A stretch of 60,756 nucleotides of DNA from Verrucomicrobiia bacterium (GCA_019634625.1 JAHCBA010000040.1:1-60756); one strand, 5' to 3'. Counted from the first letter of the stretch, positions 25,827-35,387 are shown. Made by a program: numbers and translations. Notes: generated by a model not told the origin, from the sequence alone.

Positions 25827-28802
25827 TCAGTTGACGCCCCAGCGGGTGTTCTTCAGGAAGGCCAGGAGGTCGGCGAGTTCCTGGCGGGTGAGTTGTTCAT
25901 CGAGCCCTGAAGGCATCGTGCTGACGGGGGAAGGCGTCAATTCGGCGAGTTCGGACCGGGGAATGCGGACATCTGCGCCGGGACCGATGCCGAGGACGAT
26001 TTCGTCGGCGGTTTCGCGCCGCAGGACCCCGGAGTGCATTTCGCCGCGAGCGTCCACCGCGAGCCAGGGTTCATAGCTGCGGACGAAACTGGCACTGGGA
26101 AAGAGGACGGCTTCGAGGAGGTCGCGGTCTGTCCGGACGGTGCCGATGGAGGTGAGGTCGGGGCCGAGGTCGCCGCCGAGGTAGCCGAGTCGATGGCAGG
26201 CGGCGCAGGCGGCCTGGGGACTGTTGAAGATCGCCTGACCGCGCCGGATGTCGCCAGCGAGAGACTGGATTTCGGCGAGGAGGGTGTCGAGACGCAGGGA
26301 GTCTTCGGAGGCGTCGAAGCGATGGGTGGTGAGGAGGGTTTCGGCTTCGAGGCGGATGGCATCGGGGAAACGGGCGAGGTGGGGTTGAAGATCTTCGGGA
26401 CGGAGGGAGCGCAGGGCCTTGGAGTTGGACAGGGCGGTCAGCAGGGAACGGCCGAGGAGCAGATCGCCTCCGGGGGCAAAGGCGGCGAGGAGGCGGGGGA
26501 GTTCGAGGGGCCCGACCTGGGCGACCGCGGGAATGAGGAGGTTGCGCTGCTCGGCAGACGTGCCAAGGCGGGCGAGGGCAGTGGCTGCGGCGAGGCGTTC
26601 TGTGGCAGGTCGATCCGGGGCGAGGGAGTTGTTCAAGACGGCAAACTCGGTCTCGCCAAGGGTCGCGGCCGGGGGGAGGGCGGCGAGGGCGTCCAGGCGG
26701 AGGGAGACGGGGAGGGCGGGGTGGCGGACCAGGGAACGGAGGGCTTCGGTGAGTCGGGGGGCGCCTTCCCGTGGGAGGGTCAGGCTGCGGGCCGCGTGGA
26801 CGGCGGCCTGGCGCACGGTGTCAGGGCTGTCGGAATGGTGGAGGGCGGAGGCGATGGCCTCGATCCAGGATGCGGGGGGTTCCTTCAGGCGGGCGTTGGC
26901 GACGGCATGCAGGGCGGCCCCGCGGGTGGCCGGCAGCACGCGGTCGTCGGCAAGGAGGCCGGCGATGAGGCGTTGTCCTTCCGGGCTGGAGACAACGAGC
27001 GGGAGGAGGGAAGTTCGGCGTTCGCGCTCCGCTGGATCGAGGTCGGTGCGATCCAGTTCCCTGTCCACGAAGGCTGCGAGTTGGGGGCTCCATTCAGGGT
27101 GGCGTCGGGCGACCCAACGGGCGGTGATGCGAAGGGGATCGGAGGCGGCGACCAACGCAGGGAGGACGTCGGAGGGGAGAAGTCCGCTCGCGGGGATTTG
27201 TTCCAAGGACAGGAGGGCGGCGCGTTGGGCGAGCGGGTTGGCGGCATTCAGGAAGGGGCGCAAGGCGGGGGCATCAGCGATCTCGATGAGGGCGTAGAGG
27301 AGGCTGTGTTCGAGGAAGCGATCGGCAGTGCCGAGCCGGGTGATGGCCTCGATGAGGATTGGAACGGCATTCCGGTCGCCCATGCGCCCGAGGCCCTCGG
27401 CGGCGACGCGGGCCAGACGGGCGGCATCGGAGGACGCCGTGGCCCTGGGGATTTCACGGGCGAGGGTCTGGCGGAAGCGGGGGGCGTCATCGGGTTGAGC
27501 GCGGAGGGCGAGGCGCTTCAGGGCCGCGATTTCGGAATTGGGAGCGAAGGAAGGGGGTTGAACGAGACGGGCGAAGGCGGCGGCCCGGTCGGATGGCGTG
27601 GGGAAGGGGAGTTCGGGGGAGGCGTCAGGGCGATGGGCCCGGATGCGATAGATGGCCCCGAGGACATCGGATTTGGCGAGTTGGGAGCTGGGGCAACAGA
27701 GCTTGTACCAGCCGCCGGTATCGACGACGAGGAGGGAGCCGTCGGCGTCCTGGAGGACATCGGTGGGGCGGAAGTCCGGGTGATTCGAAGTCAGGAAGTC
27801 GCTGTCTTCGGTGGTGTAGGTCGAGCCGTGGGGCTGAAGGACATGACGGGTGACTTTGCGGAGGTTGAAGAGGGTGGCGAAGAGGTTGTCGCGATAGGCC
27901 GGGCCGAAGGCGTCGCCCTCGTAGCGGGTGAGGGCGCAGGCGGCGGCGGGGCCAAAGTGGGTCATGGCGGGTAGGAGATCGCCAGTGCGGAGGACGACGG
28001 GTTCCTCGACGGCGTCGTTGGCCTTTCCGAAGACGCCGCCATAGACGGCGTGGGCGAGGCCGTCGCGACGGCCGGGCTGGCTCAGGTCGATGAAGGTGCT
28101 GATGAGGATGGGTTCGCCCTCGGAGGTGAAGGCGACCTGGACCGGATTGTCCATGCCGCCGGAGAGCACGACTTCGAGTCCTGAACCATCGGGGTGGGCA
28201 CGGAAGATGTGGGCGGCGCGGTCTCGGATGGGGCGGCCGCGATGGTCCTGGAGGTCGAGTCGGGCGAATGCGCCCTTGGTCCAGTAGAGCATGCCCTCGG
28301 GGCCGAGGTAGGGGCCGTGAACATCGTTGGCGCAGCCGGTGAGGACCTGGCCCTGGTACCATTCCTCGCGGCGATCGGCGACGCCGTCGCCGTTGGTGTC
28401 GGTGAAGCGCCAGATGCTGGGAGGGCCGGCGACGTAGACCGAGCCATTGTGCCAGAGGCAGCCCTGCGGGAACATGATGCGGTCGGCGAAGACCGAGGTG
28501 CGGTCGAAGCGGCCGTCGCCGTTGGTATCTTCGAGCCGCAGGAGGCGGCTGCGGGGATCTTTGAGTTGTTCGGACGGGGGCAGGTTGGAGCCGGAGGATT
28601 CGGTGACATAGAGGCGGCCCTCGGGGTCGAAGCTGGCGGAGACGGGGCGGGCCACGAGGTTGGGTCCGGCGGCGAGTTCGATGGAGAACCCGTGGGGCAG
28701 GGTAAATTGGTGACCATTGAGGGGGAAATCGGCGGCGCTGAGGGCGACGGAAGCGGCGAGGGGAGGAAGGGCCCGGAGAAGAGGGAGGCGGAAGGGCATC
28801 AT
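25827..28802 (-). CDS. PVC-type propeller/HEAT/c-type cytochrome protein
   Basis: The 991-aa exported protein has the architecture found almost only in Planctomycetes and Verrucomicrobia. Residues 1-24 are a signal peptide. About 25-400 form a sorbosone/glucose dehydrogenase-like beta-propeller (FSIELAAGPNLVARPVSASF; DTNGDGRFDRTSVFADRI; CANDVHGPYLGPEGMLYW). About 420-800 are HEAT-like helical repeats. The C terminus has one covalent heme site, CAACH (in QAACAACHRLGYLGGDLGPD), followed by a distal segment ending in a conserved LTRQELADLLAFLKNTRW. It is probably periplasmic and may oxidise sugars or alcohols with electron transfer to the heme; the substrate is unknown. The ATG at 28802 is followed directly by a second Met. 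Monocistronic. Confidence 0.88.
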   Translation of the reverse strand: MMPFRLPLLRALPPLAASVALSAADFPLNGHQFTLPHGFSIELAAGPNLVARPVSASFDPEGRLYVTESSGSNLPPSEQLKDPRSRLLRLEDTNGDGRFDRTSVFADRIMFPQGCLWHNGSVYVAGPPSIWRFTDTNGDGVADRREEWYQGQVLTGCANDVHGPYLGPEGMLYWTKGAFARLDLQDHRGRPIRDRAAHIFRAHPDGSGLEVVLSGGMDNPVQVAFTSEGEPILISTFIDLSQPGRRDGLAHAVYGGVFGKANDAVEEPVVLRTGDLLPAMTHFGPAAACALTRYEGDAFGPAYRDNLFATLFNLRKVTRHVLQPHGSTYTTEDSDFLTSNHPDFRPTDVLQDADGSLLVVDTGGWYKLCCPSSQLAKSDVLGAIYRIRAHRPDASPELPFPTPSDRAAAFARLVQPPSFAPNSEIAALKRLALRAQPDDAPRFRQTLAREIPRATASSDAARLARVAAEGLGRMGDRNAVPILIEAITRLGTADRFLEHSLLYALIEIADAPALRPFLNAANPLAQRAALLSLEQIPASGLLPSDVLPALVAASDPLRITARWVARRHPEWSPQLAAFVDRELDRTDLDPAERERRTSLLPLVVSSPEGQRLIAGLLADDRVLPATRGAALHAVANARLKEPPASWIEAIASALHHSDSPDTVRQAAVHAARSLTLPREGAPRLTEALRSLVRHPALPVSLRLDALAALPPAATLGETEFAVLNNSLAPDRPATERLAAATALARLGTSAEQRNLLIPAVAQVGPLELPRLLAAFAPGGDLLLGRSLLTALSNSKALRSLRPEDLQPHLARFPDAIRLEAETLLTTHRFDASEDSLRLDTLLAEIQSLAGDIRRGQAIFNSPQAACAACHRLGYLGGDLGPDLTSIGTVRTDRDLLEAVLFPSASFVRSYEPWLAVDARGEMHSGVLRRETADEIVLGIGPGADVRIPRSELAELTPSPVSTMPSGLDEQLTRQELADLLAFLKNTRWGVN

Positions 28803-28913
28803 GGGCGTGAGGATGCGGGGAGGGAATCAGGGGGGCAAGCAAGGGGCGGAAGGAGGGGGGGGAGAGAGATTTCGCCCCGTCGATGGCGGGGGAACTGCCG
28901 GACCGGGCGCGAA

Positions 28914-28957
28914 AATGGCCCTAAACTGCGTGCATGTGCACGCAGTTTAGGGCCATT
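28914..28957. repeat. Perfect 21-bp inverted repeat (44-bp palindrome)
   Basis: Arms 28914-28934 and 28937-28957 are perfectly complementary around a 2-bp centre. The core is CTGCGTGCA-TG-TGCACGCAG. A related core, CGTGCATATGCACG, occurs at 29018-29031 with a shared AGTTTA flank. Both lie in the 333-bp divergent region between the PVC cytochrome gene and the FIST gene; the rest of that region shows nothing else recognisable. Confidence 0.85.
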
Positions 28958-29017
28958 CCGTGGTGAGCCGGGGTTGCCTGGCCGGGGAGGGGGGGGAGGC
29001 AAAATCGACTGAATCAT

Positions 29018-29031
29018 CGTGCATATGCACG
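29018..29031. repeat. 14-bp perfect palindrome related to 28914-28957
   Basis: CGTGCATATGCACG is a perfect palindrome. The following bases AAGTTTAAG match the right flank of the larger palindrome (CAGTTTAGG) at most positions, so the two are probably copies of one element. It sits 105 bp upstream of the FIST gene start. Confidence 0.7.
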
Positions 29032-29135
29032 AAGTTTAAGTTGGTTCTTGGGGCGGTGGGTTTGGATGAGCAAGGGGAGGGAGGGGCAGGCGCCGATTTA
29101 CGGGGTGGGCGGCAGCGCCTACCGTGGAGGGCATC

Positions 29136-30350
29136 ATGAGCGAGCGACAGCGGTCCATTGCGGATGTGGTGAAGGGGCCTTTTGACGAGGGGGCTTTGCG
29201 GGAGCGGATCGAGGGGGCGCGGGCTTTGTTGGCGGAGGAGCGGTGCGATCTGGCGCTGGTGTATGTGAGTGCGGACTTGATGGGGCAGTCGGGGGAAATT
29301 GTGGAGATGGTGCAGGTGCATGGGCGGGCGCGGTTGCTGGCGGGTTGCAGCGGGCTTGGGGTGTTGGGGAACGGGGAGGAGGTGGAGGAGGGACCGGCGC
29401 TGGCGTTTGCGCTGCTGCGATTGCCCGGGGCGCGGTTGGTGGGGGCGCATGTGACCGCGGGGGATGTGGAGGCGGGACTGGAGCCTGAGGGGTGGCGGGA
29501 ACGGTTGGGGACGGGTGTGGACGAGACGGGGGGGTGGCTGGCTTTTGGGGATCCGTACAGTCTCGATGCGGAATCGTGGCTGCGGCAGTGGAACGAGGCA
29601 TTTCCCGGGGTGCCGATGGTGGGTGGGCTGGCCGGGGCGGGGGCCGGGGTGACGCAGACGCAACTGTATTTGAACCAGCGAGTGTTGACGGAGGGGGCGG
29701 TGGTGGTGTCGGTGGGAGGCGAGGTGGGGATCGAGGCGATCGTCTCGCAGGGGTGCCGACCGATCGGGAAGCCGTGGACCGTGACCGGGGCGGAGCAGAA
29801 CCTGATTCACCAGATTGGGAATCTTCCGGCGTTGACGGTCTTGCAGGAGACGTTCGACGGGCTACCGGCGCGGGACAAGGAGCGGGCGAGGGGCAACATC
29901 TTCGTGGGGTTGGCGGTGAACGAGTATCAGGAGGAGCATCGGCGCGGGGATTTCCTGGTGCGCAATCTTCTGGCGGCGGATCCGAATTCGGGGGTGGTGG
30001 CGGTGGGGGCCCGGGTGCGGATCGGGCAGACGCTGCAGTTTCAGTTTCGGGACGGTGGGGCGGCGGACGAGGATCTGGTGGAGTTGATCGAGGGGGTGCG
30101 GCGGCGACTGGCGGGGCGGGAGGTGCATGCGGCGTGCCTGTGCAGTTGCGCGGGACGGGGTGCGCAATTGTTTGGGCGACCGGACCATGATGCAGGGGCG
30201 GTGCATCGGGGGTTGGGCGGGGAGGTGCCGTTGGCGGGATTCTTCGGCAACGGCGAGATCGGTCCGGTGGGGGGGCGGAATTTTCTCCATGGGTACACGG
30301 CGGCTGCCGCACTCTTCGTGTCGCATGGTGACCGCGACATCGCATCCTGA
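29136..30350 (+). CDS. FIST-domain protein (FIST_N plus FIST_C)
   Basis: The 404-aa cytoplasmic protein has a FIST N-terminal domain (residues 20-210: DLALVYVSADLM, LLAGCSGLGVLGNG, VPMVGGLAGAG) and a FIST C-terminal domain (about 225-385: VLQETFDGLPARDKERARGN, FLVRNLLAADPNSGVVAVG, LCSCAGRG, PLAGFFGNGEIGPVGG). FIST is a predicted small-ligand sensor found in signalling proteins; stand-alone versions like this are common in many phyla. No output domain is present. I use ATG 29136; a GTG four codons upstream is possible. Its last 26 bp overlap trmB. Confidence 0.88.
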   Translation: MSERQRSIADVVKGPFDEGALRERIEGARALLAEERCDLALVYVSADLMGQSGEIVEMVQVHGRARLLAGCSGLGVLGNGEEVEEGPALAFALLRLPGARLVGAHVTAGDVEAGLEPEGWRERLGTGVDETGGWLAFGDPYSLDAESWLRQWNEAFPGVPMVGGLAGAGAGVTQTQLYLNQRVLTEGAVVVSVGGEVGIEAIVSQGCRPIGKPWTVTGAEQNLIHQIGNLPALTVLQETFDGLPARDKERARGNIFVGLAVNEYQEEHRRGDFLVRNLLAADPNSGVVAVGARVRIGQTLQFQFRDGGAADEDLVELIEGVRRRLAGREVHAACLCSCAGRGAQLFGRPDHDAGAVHRGLGGEVPLAGFFGNGEIGPVGGRNFLHGYTAAAALFVSHGDRDIAS

Positions 30351-31008
30351 AGTGCCCTCTCCCGAGGTGGCCGCCCCTCCGGCGGAGGATTCCCTGATCT
30401 ACCGTCCGGCGACGTGGTTTGCCCCGTTGGAGATGGGGGCGATGTTTGGGGTGCCGCGGCCGTTGGAGGTGGAATTGGGGAGCGGGGACGGCTCGTTTCT
30501 ACTGGCGTGGGCGACGGCGCATCCGGAGCGGAACTTCATCGGGATCGAGCGCCTGCTGGGCCGCATCCGGAAGCTGGACCGGCAGGGGCGCCGGGCGGGG
30601 CTGGGGAATCTTCGGGGGCTGCGGATCGAGGCGGCGTATGCGCTGGAGTATCTGCTGCCGCCGGAGAGTGCGGAGGCGGTGCATGTGTATTTCCCGGATC
30701 CGTGGCCCAAGCGGCGGCATCACAAGAACCGGCTGATCAACGAGGGATTTCCGGGGCTGGCGAACCGGGTGTTGAAGGCGGGCGGGGTCGTCCATTTGAG
30801 GACGGATGATGGGGCGTACTTCGAGCGGATGCGGGAGGTGTTTGAGGGGGAGGGGGGCAGGGGGATGTTCGAGGAAGTGCCGACGCCGGAGGGGTTGGTG
30901 GCGGTGACGACGGATTTCGAGCGGGAGTTTCTGGCGCGGGGGATTGCCACGCGGCGGGCGAGTTACCGGAAGGTCGGGGGGGGGGTCGAGGGGTTCCGGG
31001 CGGGTTGA
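30325..31008 (+). CDS. trmB: tRNA (guanine-N7-)-methyltransferase
   Basis: TrmB methylates G46 in the variable loop of tRNAs using S-adenosylmethionine. The 227-aa product has the SAM motif PLEVELGSGDGSFLLAWA, the acidic IGIERLLGRIRK strand, the tRNA-binding signature YFPDPWPKRRHHKNRL and the terminal region around TDFEREFLARG. ATG 30325 lies inside the 3' end of the FIST gene in a different frame; the methyltransferase fold starts about 45 residues in, so the first part may be a flexible extension. Convergent with the holin-like gene. Confidence 0.92.
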   Translation: MVTATSHPEVPSPEVAAPPAEDSLIYRPATWFAPLEMGAMFGVPRPLEVELGSGDGSFLLAWATAHPERNFIGIERLLGRIRKLDRQGRRAGLGNLRGLRIEAAYALEYLLPPESAEAVHVYFPDPWPKRRHHKNRLINEGFPGLANRVLKAGGVVHLRTDDGAYFERMREVFEGEGGRGMFEEVPTPEGLVAVTTDFEREFLARGIATRRASYRKVGGGVEGFRAG

Positions 31009-31023
31009 GTTGAGGGAGGGGGA

Positions 31024-31449
31024 TCAGACGTCGATGACGGGGCCGCTGCCGGGGGGGCCGCGTCGGCGTGGGGGTGGGGGGCGACGGTCGGAGGCATCGA
31101 GACCGAGTACGCCCCCCACGAGCCAGGTCACGATGCTGATGACGGCGGCGCCGCCGAGGGCGGACCAGAAGGAGGCGACGAGGAAGGGTTTGACGAGCCA
31201 GCCGACGAAGGCGAGGAGGGCGGCGTTGATGACCCAGAGGAAGAGGCCGAGGGTGAGGACGACCAGTGGGAGGCTGAGGAGGGTGAGGAGGGGGCGGACG
31301 AAGGCATTGAGGAATCCGAGGAGGAGGGCGGCCACGGCGAGACCGGTCCAGGAACGGCATTCGAGGCCGGGAACGATCTGGGTGGCGACGAGGACGGCGA
31401 GCGCCGTGATGCCCCATCGGAGGAGGAAATGGCGGGCTTGGAAGGGCAT
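31024..31449 (-). CDS. Small membrane protein of the phage-holin 4_2 / YvlD-like family
   Basis: The 141-aa protein has four membrane helices (WGITALAVLVATQIV; LAVAALLLGFLNAFVRPLL; LVVLTLGLFLWVINAALLAF; AAVISIVTWLVGGVLGL). The NAFVRPLL followed by LTLGLFLWVINAA pattern is typical of the family, which despite its name is a widespread chromosomal membrane protein of unknown role. A Pro/Arg-rich cytoplasmic tail ends the protein. It is last in the minus-strand run accA-manA-TPR, 5 bp after the TPR gene. Confidence 0.8.
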   Translation of the reverse strand: MPFQARHFLLRWGITALAVLVATQIVPGLECRSWTGLAVAALLLGFLNAFVRPLLTLLSLPLVVLTLGLFLWVINAALLAFVGWLVKPFLVASFWSALGGAAVISIVTWLVGGVLGLDASDRRPPPPRRRGPPGSGPVIDV

Positions 31450-31454
31450 GGCGG

Positions 31455-33329
31455 TCAGCGGATGGGGGAGGGGTCGGGGGTGGGGAGGAGGGATTCCAGC
31501 CGCTGGATCTGGGGTGGCAGGAGGTGGGAGGGGTCGATGTGCCGGGCGGCGCCGGCGGCCTCCGGAGCGCGGCCGAGGGCCTGATGGACCTCGACCCAGG
31601 CGAGGTGGTAGTTGGCGGCGGCGGGACCGGTGAGGCGGGAAGCCGGGATGCGTTGCAGCCGGGTTTCGGCTTCGGCGGCGCGTCCATTGCGGACGAGGGC
31701 AAGGGCGTGGTTGATGGAAAGTCCGACGGCGTGGGGGCGTCGGCTGAGGGCGTTGAAGGTGAGCTGGAGGGCTTCGGCCGGGTTTTCGCCGGTGATGAGG
31801 AGCAGGGCGGCGCGGTTGTTGGTCCAGAGGTCGCTTCCGGGCTGGACACGGAGGAGGCCTTCGACGGCACGGGTGAGTTCGGCCACGTCCTTGACCTCGT
31901 AGGCGAGGGCGAAGAGTTCGGTCCAGAACTCCGCCTCGTCCGCAAAGGCGGTTTCGTTGTTGCGGAGAAGCTGGAGTCCCCAGGTGGCGCGGTGGTGGGC
32001 GCGGAGGCCGGAGGCGAAGCGGGTGGCGGCTTCGACGGTTGGTGCGGGGAGATGGGCAATTTCCCGGGCGAGGGTATCCGCCTCGGCACTGCGTCCTTCG
32101 GCATGGGCGACGCGATATTCGGCCCAGACGACTTCGGGGAAGACGGGGTCGTTGCGGCTGCTGCGACTGTGCAGGTCGGTGGCCAGACGCCGCAGGTCGT
32201 TCCAGCGTCCGGCCCTGGCGAGGAGGTCAAAGTGGAGTTTCCAAATTCCGCTGGCGAGGCCGTAGCGGGTGGCGTGGCGTTCGAGGAAGGCGAGGGCCAT
32301 GTCGTCGAGGTCCAGCGAGGTGAGGGTTTCGAGGTAGTGGAGGGCGACCGTTGCATCGCGGGGCAGGGGGGCGGCGTAATCCCGGGCGCGATGGCGGGCT
32401 TCAGGGGCGCGGTCTTCGGCGGCGAGGGCGCGCCAAAGGTCGGCATGATCGGCGACGGAGGCGGCACCGTCGGCATCGAGCCGAACGAGAGCGCGTTCGA
32501 AATCGGGCACGGAACGGCGCTGGACGGCGACGCGGGAGAGGAGGCGGGCCGCGCGGATTCCGATGGGCCCGGGCTGGGACACGGCGTGCCGGAGGCGATC
32601 GAGGGAGGAGAGGCCGGTGGAGGTGGTGTCGGTGACGGCCAGTCCCGCGTCCCGGTAGAGGGTCATGACGGGATCGGAAGTCCATGAGTGGCCGTGGCGT
32701 TCCCAGAAGGTGTCGAAGGCGCGGTAGCGGCCGGCGGCGAGGAGGGAACGGGCGTGGGCGCGGGCGACGGCATCGTCGAGGTCCGCCAGGGGTTCGGTCA
32801 GGTGGAGGGCGAGGTGGGGACGTCCGAACTTTTCGAGGATATCGGCGGCGAGGGGGACGTCGGCACGGTTGGTGTGGGTGAGGGCCATGAGCCAGGAGAC
32901 GCTGACCAGGGCGAGGACGGGGTCGCTGACCTCTGTGCGGGGTTGGTCGTGGAGGAAGGCGAGCAGGGCGCGATGGGTACGGACATCGGCGAAGTTATTG
33001 GCGAGGGCGCTGCGCCAGGCGTAGAGGGCCTCGGCAGGGCGGTGGGCGCGGGAGGCTCGTTGCGCGGCGCGGGAGAGGGACTTCACCTGGAGGAGATCGA
33101 TCCCGCTGACCCGGATCAACGGCCCGGAAAAGTCGTGTGGCGTGGTGCGCCAGATGCGGGGGACTCCGAGGGCGACGAGGAGGGCGATGAGCGCCATGCC
33201 GGAGAAGAGGACGAGGAACAGGCGGTCGTGCCGGAGGATCCGGAACAGTTGGAACCGGCTGAGGCGCCGGTGGAGCCAGCTACGGCGGACACGGCGGCCA
33301 CCGGCTTGAGGGGGGTGCCGGGGGTTCAT
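31455..33329 (-). CDS. Membrane-anchored TPR-like repeat protein
   Basis: A 624-aa protein with a basic cytoplasmic N terminus (about 35 residues) and one membrane helix (LFLVLFSGMALIALLVALG). The rest is all helical, with Ala/Arg/Leu-rich repeats of TPR character (AQRASRAHRPAEALYAWRSA; WTNNRAALLLITGENPAEAL; ANYHLAWVEVHQALGRAPEA). No enzymatic motif is visible. TPR arrays scaffold protein complexes; the partner is unknown. It lies 7 bp downstream of manA and 5 bp upstream of the holin-like gene, so all are probably cotranscribed. Confidence 0.65.
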   Translation of the reverse strand: MNPRHPPQAGGRRVRRSWLHRRLSRFQLFRILRHDRLFLVLFSGMALIALLVALGVPRIWRTTPHDFSGPLIRVSGIDLLQVKSLSRAAQRASRAHRPAEALYAWRSALANNFADVRTHRALLAFLHDQPRTEVSDPVLALVSVSWLMALTHTNRADVPLAADILEKFGRPHLALHLTEPLADLDDAVARAHARSLLAAGRYRAFDTFWERHGHSWTSDPVMTLYRDAGLAVTDTTSTGLSSLDRLRHAVSQPGPIGIRAARLLSRVAVQRRSVPDFERALVRLDADGAASVADHADLWRALAAEDRAPEARHRARDYAAPLPRDATVALHYLETLTSLDLDDMALAFLERHATRYGLASGIWKLHFDLLARAGRWNDLRRLATDLHSRSSRNDPVFPEVVWAEYRVAHAEGRSAEADTLAREIAHLPAPTVEAATRFASGLRAHHRATWGLQLLRNNETAFADEAEFWTELFALAYEVKDVAELTRAVEGLLRVQPGSDLWTNNRAALLLITGENPAEALQLTFNALSRRPHAVGLSINHALALVRNGRAAEAETRLQRIPASRLTGPAAANYHLAWVEVHQALGRAPEAAGAARHIDPSHLLPPQIQRLESLLPTPDPSPIR

Positions 33330-33336
33330 GGGGTCA

Positions 33337-34344
33337 TCAGGGGCCGGGGGAAGGGGCGTTTCCTCCGGGGGTAGCGATCAGCCATTCGGCGTCTGAGACG
33401 ACTTCGAGGCGGGCCTGGCGGAGGCAGGCGGGGAGGAGGCAGAAGTCACCGGGATGGAGATGTTCCGTTACGGGGAGCGGGGTGGCGGCTGCGATTTGAA
33501 TGGTTCCACGGACGATGCCGAGGACGGTGCAGCGATGGAGGGGGAAGGTGTCCCGGGCGCCGGCGGGGCCTTTGCGGGCGTGGACGGCGAAGGATGGATG
33601 TTGGGCCAGGTGGCGGACCGAGCATGGGCCGTGGGCCTCCCAGGTGTGGGGCAGGAGGGAGGGCTCGATGTCCTGGAAGTCGATACTGGCAAGGGATTCG
33701 CGGACATGGAGGGGGCGGGGATGGCCGTCGAGGCCGGGCCGGTTCCAGTCGTGAACGCGGAAGGTGGTGTCGGAGTTCTCCTGGATTTCGAAGAGGACGA
33801 GACCGGCGCCGAGGGCGTGGACACGTCCGCTGGGGAGGAACATGGCGTCGCTGGCGCGGACGGGGAGGCGATGGAAGCAGTGGGCGACGGAACCGTCGGC
33901 GAGGCGGCGTTCGAAATCCTGGCGGGAGGTACCGCGGCGGAGGCCGACGAGGATTTCGGCACCGGGATCGGCCTCGGTGAAGTACCAGAGTTCGGTTTTG
34001 GGTTCACCACCCAGTTCCGCGGCGCGGTGGGCGGGGGGATGGACCTGGAGGGAGAGGATGTCGCGGGCGTCGAGGATTTTGACGAGAAGGGGAAAGCGGC
34101 CGGAGACGGGAAGGGCGTCTCCGAGGAGGTCACGGGGGTGCCGGGTGAGGAGGTCGTCGAGCGACTGGCCGGCGAGGGGGCCGTTGGAGACCACGCTGGT
34201 GGCATCGGGGCGATGGGCTATTTCCCAGGATTCGCCGATGGGCTCGTGGGTCGGGAGGGGACGATGGTAGAGATGGGCGAGACGATGACCGCCCCAGACG
34301 CGTTGCTGGTAGATGGGGTGGAAGCGCAGGGGATACCCGACCAT
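33337..34344 (-). CDS. manA: Mannose-6-phosphate isomerase, class I
   Basis: Interconverts mannose 6-phosphate and fructose 6-phosphate, feeding GDP-mannose or central metabolism. The 335-aa protein has the cupin metal ligands in LSLQVHPPAHRAAELG, the catalytic region GEPKTELWYFTEADPGAEI and the downstream EIQENSDTTFRVHDWNR signature, which together define the short type I (Firmicutes/Verrucomicrobia-like) isomerases. The start codon overlaps the accA stop by one base, showing translational coupling. Its product could supply mannose units for the polysaccharide locus upstream in the window, but that link is inference. Confidence 0.9.
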   Translation of the reverse strand: MVGYPLRFHPIYQQRVWGGHRLAHLYHRPLPTHEPIGESWEIAHRPDATSVVSNGPLAGQSLDDLLTRHPRDLLGDALPVSGRFPLLVKILDARDILSLQVHPPAHRAAELGGEPKTELWYFTEADPGAEILVGLRRGTSRQDFERRLADGSVAHCFHRLPVRASDAMFLPSGRVHALGAGLVLFEIQENSDTTFRVHDWNRPGLDGHPRPLHVRESLASIDFQDIEPSLLPHTWEAHGPCSVRHLAQHPSFAVHARKGPAGARDTFPLHRCTVLGIVRGTIQIAAATPLPVTEHLHPGDFCLLPACLRQARLEVVSDAEWLIATPGGNAPSPGP

Positions 34345-35387
34345 CAGCGGACCTCGTTGGGGACCGGATTGGGGGCGGGGGTGGCTGGGGAGGATCGTTC
34401 GTCAGGGGCCGGCGGGTTGGCGCGGCGGCGGACGGTATGGTGACCGATGGAGCGGAAGCGTTGGTAGCGGCGCTGGAGGCGTTCGGGTTCGGGGAGGGCG
34501 AGGAGTTCCTGGAGGTGGCGGAGGAGGGTGGCTTTGAGGGCGGTAGCGGCGGCGGCGGGGTCGTGGTGGGCGCCTCCGGCGGGTTCGGGGATGACTTCGT
34601 CCACCAGTTTGAACTCGAAGAGGTCGCGTCCGGTAATGCGGAGGGCCTCGGCGGCCTGGGGGGTGGCCTTGCGGTCCTTCCAGAGGATCGCGGCGCAGCC
34701 TTCGGGACTGATGACCGAGTAGTAGGCGTTTTCGAGGATGAGGACGCGATCGGCGACGCCGATGCCGAGGGCCCCCCCGGAGCCGCCTTCGCCGATGACG
34801 GCGCTGAGGACGGGGACACGGAGGCGCATCATTTCGCGGAGGTTGACGGCGATGGCTTCGGCGATGTGGCGTTCCTCGGCGCCGACGCCGGGGAAGGCGC
34901 CTGCCGTGTCAATGAGGGTGACGATGGGGAGTTGGAATTTGTCGGCGAGGCGCATGAGGCGGAGGGCCTTGCGATAGCCCTCGGGGTGGGCCGAGCCGAA
35001 ATTGCGGAGGATGTTTTCCTTGGTGTCGCGGCCCTTTTGGGTGCCGATGAGCATCAGGCGGTGGGGACCGAGTCGGGCGAAGCCGCCGACCATGGCGTGG
35101 TCATCGGCGAAGAGCCGATCGCCGTGGAGTTCGGAGAACTCGGTGAAGGCGAGGCGGGCGTAGTCGAGGAAGTAGGGGCGTTGGGGGTGGCGGGCGAGCT
35201 GGACACGCTGCCAGGCGGAGAGGTTGGCGTAGATCTGGCGGCGGGTTTCCGCCAGCTTGGCCTCGATCACCTGCATTTCGTTGTCCAGTTGGAGGCCGAG
35301 GGGATTGGCCTGCTGGGCGCGCCGCAACTCCTCGAGCTTGAGCTGGAGTTCGATGAGCGGCTTCTCGAAGTCGAGATGATGCTTCAT
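34344..35387 (-). CDS. accA: Acetyl-CoA carboxylase carboxyltransferase subunit alpha
   Basis: AccA with AccD transfers the carboxyl group from biotin to acetyl-CoA, the first step of fatty-acid synthesis. The 347-aa protein starts LDFEKPLIELQLKLEELR and has the CoA-binding and oxyanion regions GTQKGRDTKENILRNFG, LIDTAGAFPGVGAEERHIAE and VIGEGGSGGALGIGVADRVL, then YSVISPEGCAAILWKD. About 30 residues of Pro/Ala-rich tail extend beyond E. coli AccA (319 aa). It lies 55 bp downstream of the sialate esterase and overlaps manA. Confidence 0.95.
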   Translation of the reverse strand: MKHHLDFEKPLIELQLKLEELRRAQQANPLGLQLDNEMQVIEAKLAETRRQIYANLSAWQRVQLARHPQRPYFLDYARLAFTEFSELHGDRLFADDHAMVGGFARLGPHRLMLIGTQKGRDTKENILRNFGSAHPEGYRKALRLMRLADKFQLPIVTLIDTAGAFPGVGAEERHIAEAIAVNLREMMRLRVPVLSAVIGEGGSGGALGIGVADRVLILENAYYSVISPEGCAAILWKDRKATPQAAEALRITGRDLFEFKLVDEVIPEPAGGAHHDPAAAATALKATLLRHLQELLALPEPERLQRRYQRFRSIGHHTVRRRANPPAPDERSSPATPAPNPVPNEVR

